Origin: Pseudomonadota bacterium
Lineage (GTDB): Bacteria; Pseudomonadota; Alphaproteobacteria; Rhizobiales; Devosiaceae
Assembly (NCBI GenBank): GCA_023390785.1
Contig: JAEWCE010000159.1
Span: 1 to 19,656, forward strand
Direction: 5' to 3'
DNA length: 19,656 nt
Positions within the stretch are counted from its first letter, which is position 1, and each line of letters starts with the position of its first letter. Position numbers and translations under genes: made by a program. Under the pieces are notes generated by a model that did not search any database, was not told the DNA's origin, and saw only the letters and a program-made list of their open reading frames with translations. Shown piece by piece: positions 15,087 through 19,656 of the stretch.

Positions 15087-15105
15087 CCGTTCAGAATCCG
15101 TTCAG
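15087..15105. promoter_or_regulatory. Direct repeat CCGTTCAG with 11-base period
   Basis: CCGTTCAG occurs at 15087-15094 and again at 15098-15105. Two 8-base half-sites spaced by one helical turn are the layout bound by OmpR/PhoB-type response regulators, though the sequence is not a Pho box. It lies between the possible 46-aa gene (minus) and nudK (plus) and abuts the AGGAGG ribosome-binding site of nudK. Function is inferred only from layout. Confidence 0.3.
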
Positions 15106-15120
15106 GAGGCACCGTTCGCC

Positions 15121-15696
15121 GTGTCCGACATCGTCCGCGCCGTTTCGAGCCGAACCCTGGCCAGGGGCTGGGGTACGCTGGCTGAGCACGATTTCGAGCT
15201 GCGCCGCCGTGACGGCCGCTGGCAGCATCAGTTGCGCGAGACCTATGACCGTGGCGACGGCGCCGCGGTGCTGCTGTGCGACATCGCCGCCGGGATGGTG
15301 ATCCTGACGCGCCAGTTCCGCTATCCGGCCTACCACGTCGGCGACACACCGCTGCTGCTCGAGGCCTGCGCCGGCAAGCTCGACGGCGACGATCCTGAAA
15401 CCTGCGCCCGCCGCGAGGCGATGGAAGAGACCGGCTATCGCATCGGCCGACTCGACCGGGTCTGCCGCTGCTTCATGAGTCCCGGCGCCGTGACCGAGCG
15501 GCTCACCCTGTTCATTGGCACCGTCGCCGGTGCCGCCGACGCGGCCGGCGGCGGGCTCGAGCACGAGGGCGAAGACATCGAGGTCGTCCGCCTGCCGTTC
15601 GCCACGGCCCTCGGCATGGTCGGCAGCGGCGAGATCGCCGACGCCAAGACCATCATCCTGCTGCAATACGCCGCGCTGAACCGCGTCTTCGGCTAG
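15121..15696 (+). CDS. nudK: Nudix hydrolase, GDP-mannose pyrophosphatase NudK-like
   Basis: Cytoplasmic nucleotide-sugar hydrolase; NudK splits GDP-mannose to GMP and mannose-1-phosphate. The 191-aa length equals that of E. coli NudK, and segments match it by eye: RETYDRGDGAAVLL, RQFRYPAYHVGD, EACAGKLDGDDPE, the Nudix core REAMEETG (98-105), MSPGAVTE, GGGLEHEGEDIEV and GEIADAKTIILLQY. The Nudix box is slightly degenerate upstream of REAMEETG, as in NudK. The start is a GTG at 15121-15123 with AGGAGG 11 bases upstream. It runs opposite to its neighbours, and its stop abuts that of the next minus-strand gene without a spacer. Substrate could be another nucleotide sugar or ADP-ribose. Confidence 0.85.
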   Translation: MSDIVRAVSSRTLARGWGTLAEHDFELRRRDGRWQHQLRETYDRGDGAAVLLCDIAAGMVILTRQFRYPAYHVGDTPLLLEACAGKLDGDDPETCARREAMEETGYRIGRLDRVCRCFMSPGAVTERLTLFIGTVAGAADAAGGGLEHEGEDIEVVRLPFATALGMVGSGEIADAKTIILLQYAALNRVFG

Positions 15697-15930
15697 CTAC
15701 AGCGCCCCGATCCGGCGTGGATCGGCGTCGCTCGGGCCGGCGACAGGCACCTGCCGCAACTGATCGATGAGGAAAGGGTCCTGCAGCAGCAGGCCGAGGC
15801 TCGTGGCCTCGGGCGCTGCGGCAGTCTGCGGGGCGGGAGCCGAAAACGTCCCCGCCAGCCGCTGGCTGGCCGGAACCGGCAAGGCGACGATCGCGACGAC
15901 GAGGGCGAGGGTCAGGACCTTAGCGTGCAT
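15697..15930 (-). CDS. Small secreted protein of unknown function
   Basis: A 77-aa frame beginning MHAKVLTLALVVAIVALPVPAS, a credible signal peptide cleaved near residue 21, then an Ala/Pro-rich stretch and LGLLLQDPFLIDQLRQVPV. It has no cysteines and no known motif. ATG at 15928-15930 has GGAG eight bases upstream. Its stop codon (15697-15699) directly abuts the nudK stop, so the genes converge with no room for a terminator. Ala/Pro-rich low complexity makes coding less certain than for its neighbours. Confidence 0.5.
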   Translation of the reverse strand: MHAKVLTLALVVAIVALPVPASQRLAGTFSAPAPQTAAAPEATSLGLLLQDPFLIDQLRQVPVAGPSDADPRRIGAL

Positions 15931-16053
15931 CTTCGGAACTCCACGTGGTGCGGCTTCGTCTCGCCGCGTTCTTGCGTGGAGGTTTAGGGTGTCCCGGCCG
16001 AACCCGGCATGAAGCCGGCGTTCATGTGCGGTTTAAGGGCGAAAAACCGTCCC
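15931..16053. other. Intergenic region with two hairpins
   Basis: A hairpin at 16000-16023 pairs GAAC-CCGGC with GCCGG-c-GTTC (one bulged base). Another at 16029-16049 pairs CGGTTT with AAACCG. Both lie downstream of the DUF1737 gene on the minus strand and could mark its transcript end, although no T-tract follows on that strand. Confidence 0.4.
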
Positions 16054-16263
16054 CTAACGATATTCAGACAGCTTTTTATCGGGGTCGTAGGGCTGGTCGG
16101 AGACGGTGCGGGTCACGGCCTGGCCGCACTTCATGGTCTTTTCGGCCGCGTCATAGGCGTAGCTCGGCGAGCCGTGCAGCACCCATCCCTCGCTCAGCGC
16201 CTTGGTGACCTTGTGGCAGAACGACGCGTCGTCCACGCCGGTGAGAAACCGATAGATCTGCAT
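16054..16263 (-). CDS. DUF1737 domain protein
   Basis: A 69-aa soluble protein. MQIYRFLTGVDDASFCHKV followed by TKALSEGWVLHGSPSYAYD and KCGQAVTR fits the short DUF1737 domain, in which an RLLTG start and a GW-x-L-x-G-S/G-P core recur. Function unknown. ATG at 16261-16263 has a moderate AGGGCGAGCGG region upstream. It is divergent from the carbonic anhydrase gene, with 68 bases between the two starts. Confidence 0.8.
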   Translation of the reverse strand: MQIYRFLTGVDDASFCHKVTKALSEGWVLHGSPSYAYDAAEKTMKCGQAVTRTVSDQPYDPDKKLSEYR

Positions 16264-16331
16264 ACCCCGCTCGCCCTGTCGTCGACGGTTCAGTAGTTGA
16301 ACTGGCGGCTACTTACCGCTAATCCGGAGCC

Positions 16332-17021
16332 ATGCACAACTTCCCGCAGGCCCTCATCGACGGCTATGCCGCCTTCATCCGCGGTCCCTATGCCGAAGCC
16401 GAGGGCAAGTACAAACGCCTCGCGCGCGAGGGCCAGTCGCCCGTTGCGCTGGTGATTGCCTGTTGCGACAGCCGCGCCGCCCCCGAAACCATCTTCGATG
16501 CCGGCCCCGGCGAGCTGTTCGTGCTGCGCAACGTCGCCAACCTCGTGCCGACCTTCCAGCCCGACGCCGCCCAGCACGGCACCTCGGCGGCCATCGAATT
16601 CGCCGTGGCCGCGCTCGAGGTCGAAAACGTCGTGGTGCTCGGCCATGGCCGCTGCGGCGGCATCCGCGCCGCGCTCAACCCCGGCCATGCCCTGGCGCAG
16701 GGCGACTTCATCGGCAAATGGATGAGCATGCTCGCCCCCGTCAGCGCGGAAGTCTCGAAGTACACCTTCCTCACCGCCAGCGAGCGCGAGACGGTGCTGG
16801 AGCGGCTGTCGGTGCGCAACTCCATCCAGAACCTGCGCACCTTCCCCTACATCCGCGAGCGCGAGGCCGATGGCCGGCTCAAGGTGCACGGCGCCTGGTT
16901 CGACATCTCGACCGGCGAATTGTGGGTCATGGACCCCGAGACCGGCGATTTCAGCCGCCCGGACCTGCCCGAGACCCCCAGCCTTGCGGGCAAGAAGACT
17001 CAGAGCGCCACGTCGGCGTAG
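16332..17021 (+). CDS. Beta-class carbonic anhydrase
   Basis: Zinc enzyme that interconverts CO2 and bicarbonate, supplying bicarbonate for carboxylases. The 229-aa product has the full beta-class set: CDSR with zinc ligand C45 and the D46-R48 dyad, then GHGRCGG with H105 and C108, and FVLRNVANLVP between them. No signal peptide, so cytoplasmic. ATG at 16332-16334 has GGAG immediately upstream. Its 3' end overlaps the opposite-strand YciI gene by 22 bases. The short gap to the divergent DUF1737 gene must contain its promoter, but I see no good box pair. Confidence 0.95.
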   Translation: MHNFPQALIDGYAAFIRGPYAEAEGKYKRLAREGQSPVALVIACCDSRAAPETIFDAGPGELFVLRNVANLVPTFQPDAAQHGTSAAIEFAVAALEVENVVVLGHGRCGGIRAALNPGHALAQGDFIGKWMSMLAPVSAEVSKYTFLTASERETVLERLSVRNSIQNLRTFPYIREREADGRLKVHGAWFDISTGELWVMDPETGDFSRPDLPETPSLAGKKTQSATSA

Positions 17022-17299
17022 CACGGGGCAAAGCCCCAGGCCTTGAGCACATAGCTCTGCCGCAGGCCGGCAACGAAGAACGGATCCTCCTCGCACAGCC
17101 GTATCGCTTCGGCGCGGTCGGCGATGTTGTCGAGGATCCATAGCCCGCCATCGGGCGGCCCGCCCGGCTCGTCACGGACCCCGCCGGCCAGCCGGATCTG
17201 GTCGCGATGCCGCTCGAGATAGTCGAAATGCGCCTCGGCATTGGCTTCGCGGATGGCCAGAGCCCCCGGCCGGTCGGTGAAGATCGCAACCCAGCGCAT
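17000..17299 (-). CDS. YciI family protein
   Basis: A 99-aa ferredoxin-like-fold protein. MRWVAIFTDRPGALAIREAN, HFDYLERHRDQIRLAGGVRDEPGG, GGLWILD, EAIRLCEEDPFFVAGL and KAWGF match the YciI domain, including the H and D residues thought to form the putative active site. Family functions include dehydrochlorinase-like chemistry, but most are unassigned. ATG 17297-17299 begins one base after the eamA stop, so the two are co-translated. The 3' end overlaps the carbonic anhydrase gene. Confidence 0.87.
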   Translation of the reverse strand: MRWVAIFTDRPGALAIREANAEAHFDYLERHRDQIRLAGGVRDEPGGPPDGGLWILDNIADRAEAIRLCEEDPFFVAGLRQSYVLKAWGFAPCYADVAL

Positions 17300-17300
17300 G

Positions 17301-18182
17301 TCAGGCCTCCACGGCGCGGCGCGCGAACAACCGCGGGCCGAAGACATTGACCACAAGACCAAGGAACACCAGCGCGCTGCCGGCCCAGTCGAGCCCGCTC
17401 ATCGCCTCGCCCAGGATCATCTGCCCGCTGGTCAGCCCGACCACGGGCACCAGCAGCGTGAACGGCGCCACGATCGACGCCGGATAGCGGCCGAGCAGCG
17501 CGCTCCACGCGCCATAGCCGAAATCGGTCGACACCCAGCCCACGAACAGCAGCGAGCCGAGGCCGAGCCAGGTCAGATGGCTGACCGCATAGGGCACCGC
17601 CCCCGGGCCCTCGATGAGCAGTGACAGCAACAGCAGCGGCACGATCGGCACGAGGCTCGACCACACCACGAAGCTGAGCATGTCGACCTTGCCGGCACGC
17701 TTGACGATGATGTTGGAGACGGCCCAGCCGGCCGCGCCGCACACCGTCATCAGCAGCGGCCAGAACCCGGCGCCGGCGGACTTTTCAACCCCGATCAGCA
17801 CGATGCCGCCGAGCGCGATCGCCGCCCCGGCAAGCTGCGTGCGCCGCGGCCGTTCGCCCAGCAGCAGCACGGCAAGGCCGATGGTGAAGAAGGTCTGCAT
17901 CTGCAGCACCAGCGAGGCGAGCCCCGCCGGCATGCCCAGATGGATGGCCGTGAACAGGAAGCCGAACTGTCCCACCCCGATGAACAGGCCATAACCGACG
18001 AGGATGGACAGCGCCATCTGCGGCCGCTTGACGAAGAACACCGCTGGCAGCACCGCCACCACATAGCGCAGTGCCGTGAGCAGCAGCGGCGGCACTTCCG
18101 CCACGCCCCACTTGATGGCCATGAAGTTGACGCCCCAGACGAGGACGATCGCCAGGGCGAGGACAATATCGCGCGCAGTCAT
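17301..18182 (-). CDS. eamA: EamA/DMT-family transporter, probable amino-acid (cysteine/O-acetylserine) exporter
   Basis: A 293-aa inner-membrane protein with ten predicted hydrophobic segments in two EamA repeats. Many segments match E. coli EamA (YdeD), an exporter of O-acetylserine and cysteine: WGVNFMAIKWG, LRYVVAVLPAVFFV, GMPAGLASLVLQMQTFFTIG, WSSLVPIVPLL, SALLGRYPASIVAPFTLLVPVVGL and NVFGPR. Substrate in this organism is inferred. ATG 18180-18182 has GGAGGG eight bases upstream, but that site lies in a perfect inverted repeat touching the start codon. It follows asd after 21 bases and precedes yciI, so it belongs to the asd operon. Confidence 0.88.
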   Translation of the reverse strand: MTARDIVLALAIVLVWGVNFMAIKWGVAEVPPLLLTALRYVVAVLPAVFFVKRPQMALSILVGYGLFIGVGQFGFLFTAIHLGMPAGLASLVLQMQTFFTIGLAVLLLGERPRRTQLAGAAIALGGIVLIGVEKSAGAGFWPLLMTVCGAAGWAVSNIIVKRAGKVDMLSFVVWSSLVPIVPLLLLSLLIEGPGAVPYAVSHLTWLGLGSLLFVGWVSTDFGYGAWSALLGRYPASIVAPFTLLVPVVGLTSGQMILGEAMSGLDWAGSALVFLGLVVNVFGPRLFARRAVEA

Positions 18183-18198
18183 GCTGGAGCCCTCCAGC
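18183..18198 (-). promoter_or_regulatory. Inverted repeat enclosing the eamA ribosome-binding site
   Basis: On the minus strand GCTGGAGGGCTCCAGC is a perfect inverted repeat that ends one base before the eamA ATG. A 6-base stem with loop GGGC would hide the GGAGGG ribosome-binding site. It could keep eamA expression low unless ribosomes or a factor open it; the effect is inferred. Confidence 0.4.
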
Positions 18199-18203
18199 CT
18201 GAC

Positions 18204-19244
18204 CTACGCGGCTTTCCGCTCCACCAGGTTGCGCTCGATCAGCGTTTCGAGGATCTGCACGGTGTTGAGCGCCGCGCCCTTGCGCAGATTGTCCGACACC
18301 ACCCAGATGCTGAGGCCGTTCTCGACCGTCACGTCCTCGCGGATGCGGCTCACGTAAGTATCGTACTCGCCCGCCGCTTCGATCGGCGTGGCGTAGCCGC
18401 CCGCCTCGCGCTTGTCGATCACGGCGAGCCCAGGCGCGTTGCGCAAGAGCTCGCGCGCCTCGTCGGCGCTGATCGGCTTTTCGAACTCGATATTGACCGC
18501 TTCCGAATGGCCCACGAACACCGGTACGCGCACGCAGGTGGCGATCAGCTTGATCTTGGGGTCGAGGATCTTCTTGGTCTCGGCCACCATCTTCCACTCT
18601 TCCTTGGTGGACCCGTCTTCCATGAACACGTCGATATGCGGGATGACGTTGAAGGCGATCTGCTTGGAGAACTTCTTGGGGGTCGGCTTGTCGTTGACGA
18701 AGATGCCCTTGGTCTGCGCCCAGAGCTCGTCCATGCCCTCCTTGCCGGCGCCGGACACCGACTGGTAGGTGTCCACCACCACGCGCTTGATGGTGGCGAA
18801 ATCGTGCAGCGGCTTCAGCGCCACCACCATCTGCGCCGTCGAGCAGTTCGGGTTGGCGATGATGTTCTTGCGGTCGTTGCGCGCCATGTAGGCGTCGAGC
18901 ACCGCGGCATTCACCTCGGGCACCACCAGCGGCACGTCGGCGTGGTAGCGCCAGAAACTCGAATTATCGACCACGATGCAGCCGGTGCGGCCGATCTTTT
19001 CGCCGTATTCCTTGGCCACCGACGAGCCGGCGCTCATCAGCGCGAAATCGACCCCGGCGAAATCGAAATTCTCGAGGTTCTGCACCTTGAGGCGCTTGTC
19101 CCCGAAGCTGATCTCCTGCCCCTGCGAGCGCGCCGAGGCGAGCGGAACAACCTCGCTCACCGGAAACTTGCGTTCCGCCAGGATGTTGAGCATTTCGCGG
19201 CCGACATTTCCCGTGGCCCCGACAACTGCGACGCGATAACCCAT
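18204..19244 (-). CDS. asd: Aspartate-semialdehyde dehydrogenase
   Basis: Converts aspartyl phosphate to aspartate semialdehyde with NADPH, the branch point to lysine/diaminopimelate, threonine, methionine and isoleucine. The 346-aa product has GATGNVGREML (NADP site, 9-19), ARSQGQ, NPNCSTAQ with catalytic C134, QSVSGAGKEGMDEL and the late VGHSEAVNIEF histidine region. Length and motifs are typical. ATG 19242-19244 has GAGGAA about ten bases upstream, inside a hairpin loop. It is preceded by a promoter and a possible Lys/Thr-rich leader peptide gene, and followed by eamA and yciI. Confidence 0.97.
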   Translation of the reverse strand: MGYRVAVVGATGNVGREMLNILAERKFPVSEVVPLASARSQGQEISFGDKRLKVQNLENFDFAGVDFALMSAGSSVAKEYGEKIGRTGCIVVDNSSFWRYHADVPLVVPEVNAAVLDAYMARNDRKNIIANPNCSTAQMVVALKPLHDFATIKRVVVDTYQSVSGAGKEGMDELWAQTKGIFVNDKPTPKKFSKQIAFNVIPHIDVFMEDGSTKEEWKMVAETKKILDPKIKLIATCVRVPVFVGHSEAVNIEFEKPISADEARELLRNAPGLAVIDKREAGGYATPIEAAGEYDTYVSRIREDVTVENGLSIWVVSDNLRKGAALNTVQILETLIERNLVERKAA

Positions 19245-19247
19245 TTC

Positions 19248-19336
19248 GGTTTGGTTCCTCTAAACCCGACCCCCGCACCGGCACGCCGGCGGCTCGACTG
19301 GTCTCGGCCTCTCCCCGGCGGGAGATGGCCCGGGGA
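19248..19336 (-). promoter_or_regulatory. asd leader RNA with alternative hairpins
   Basis: Between the possible leader peptide and asd, the minus strand can fold as TCCCCGG (19330-19336) with CCGGGGA (19312-19318). Alternatively it can fold as CTCCC (19320-19324) with GGGAG (19311-19315). The two share 19312-19315 and exclude each other. Next comes CCGGC-gt-GCCGG (19278-19289), then GGTTT (19262-19266) with AAACC (19248-19252), whose loop holds the asd ribosome-binding site GAGGAA. No T-tract follows any stem, so a classic intrinsic attenuator is absent. Confidence 0.35.
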
Positions 19337-19342
19337 AAAGCG

Positions 19343-19453
19343 TCAGCGGGTTTTGGTGGTTTTGGTCTTGAGCCTGAACGACGGCAGCACGCGGACCGGC
19401 ATGAACTCGTCCAGCTCCGGCACGACGATGTCGAATTCGTCTTCGCGCAGCAT
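19343..19453 (-). CDS. Possible 36-aa leader peptide or small protein ending in a Lys/Thr run
   Basis: A 36-codon frame, MLREDEFDIVVPELDEFMP followed by VRVLPSFRL and ending KTKTTKTR-stop. Residues 29-35 are Lys or Thr only (AAG ACC AAA ACC ACC AAA ACC), two end products of the pathway that the downstream asd feeds. AAA is rarely seen for lysine in the GC-rich neighbours. ATG 19451-19453 has GAGAGG nine bases upstream and lies about 24 bases from the predicted transcription start. It ends 98 bases before asd. It could be an attenuation leader like thrL, or simply a small acidic-basic protein of unknown role. Confidence 0.5.
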   Translation of the reverse strand: MLREDEFDIVVPELDEFMPVRVLPSFRLKTKTTKTR

Positions 19454-19483
19454 TCGCGAAAAACCTCTCAGGCAATTGCCGGG

Positions 19484-19511
19484 CTTTTACGCCGAAATCG
19501 CCAAGAGTCAA
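19484..19511 (-). promoter_or_regulatory. Putative promoter of the leader-asd-eamA-yciI operon
   Basis: On the minus strand TTGACT (19506-19511, 5 of 6) lies 16 bases from TAAAAG (19484-19489, 4 of 6). Transcription would start near 19477. This places the 36-codon frame at the very beginning of the asd transcript. Confidence 0.55.
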
Positions 19512-19544
19512 TGAATACACCGGTGCACTGAGGCAGCAGTCGGT

Positions 19545-19626
19545 CCCTTCCCCTGCGCAGCGGGGGAAGGTGTCGCGAAGCGACGAAAGGGGGCGGCCCC
19601 ACGCGCCGGTGATTGGGGCCGCCCCC
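19545..19626. repeat. Mosaic palindromic intergenic repeat
   Basis: Three successive hairpins occur. CCTTCCCC pairs with GGGGAAGG (19546-19553, 19563-19570), GTCGC-gaa-GCGAC is at 19572-19584, and GGGGGCGGCCCC pairs perfectly with GGGGCCGCCCCC (19589-19600, 19615-19626). The composition and order resemble dispersed REP-like elements found between genes in many alphaproteobacteria. The remaining bases to the window end are C-rich (runs of ACCCC) and show no gene. Confidence 0.65.
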
Positions 19627-19656
19627 ACCACCACCCATACCCCCGGTACCCCACCC

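Noticed and set aside
15087..15105. A Pho box (PhoB site) upstream of nudK
   Set aside because: The spacing fits but CCGTTCAG differs from the CTGTCAT half-site at several positions, so it is reported only as an unassigned direct repeat.
19311..19336. A classic intrinsic attenuator terminator before asd
   Set aside because: The hairpins are followed by GAGGCC-type sequence, not a T-tract, and the only T-run (TTTT) lies before the stem. I keep a leader-control idea but not an intrinsic terminator.

Overview
The window is GC-rich chromosomal DNA from an alphaproteobacterium, most likely of the order Hyphomicrobiales. The evidence is the gene order sdhCDAB - zapE - mdh - sucC - sucD - sucA - sucB, alphaproteobacterial-length TCA enzymes (997-aa SucA, 320-aa Mdh, 301-aa SucD), an Omp19-like protease-inhibitor lipoprotein as in Brucella, and small DUF families (DUF3052, DUF2164, DUF1737) that are frequent there. 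Devosiaceae would fit, but genus is inference. I see no tRNA, rRNA, CRISPR array, insertion sequence or phage gene.

Positions 1-7121 (minus strand) hold the lower TCA block: mdh, sucC, a secreted protein of unknown function wedged between sucC and sucD, sucD, sucA, and the first 80 codons of sucB, which runs off the left edge. A good sigma70-type promoter lies just before mdh, and the genes are separated by 3-27 bases except for a 167-base gap between sucD and sucA that is rich in inverted repeats. Upstream lie zapE (AFG1-type ATPase), whose 5' end touches a degenerate dispersed palindromic repeat, and an Omp19/Inh lipoprotein with its own promoter.

Positions 9158-14764 (minus strand) look like one 11-gene operon: sdhC, sdhD, sdhA, then six short accessory genes, then sdhB and a small DUF2007-like gene. 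The accessory genes are two secreted four-cysteine proteins, a VapBC-type toxin-antitoxin pair, DUF3052 and DUF2164. All junctions are overlaps or gaps of at most 30 bases, so a toxin-antitoxin module sits inside the succinate dehydrogenase transcription unit. A clear promoter precedes sdhC, and a possible 46-codon gene lies just upstream of it.

Positions 15021-17299 are a mixed stretch: a NudK-like Nudix hydrolase (plus), a small secreted protein and DUF1737 (minus), a beta-carbonic anhydrase (plus), and a YciI-like protein (minus) whose 3' end overlaps the carbonic anhydrase gene.

Positions 17000-19511 (minus strand) look like an amino-acid operon: a strong-looking promoter, a possible 36-codon leader ending in Lys-Thr-Lys-Thr-Thr-Lys-Thr-Arg, asd (aspartate-semialdehyde dehydrogenase, the branch enzyme for Lys, Thr and Met), eamA and yciI. 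The Lys/Thr-rich leader, followed by two mutually exclusive hairpins and an asd ribosome-binding site lying in a hairpin loop, is the most interesting signal here. It suggests leader-peptide control of asd. The last 110 bases are a mosaic of three palindromes typical of dispersed intergenic repeats, with no gene.
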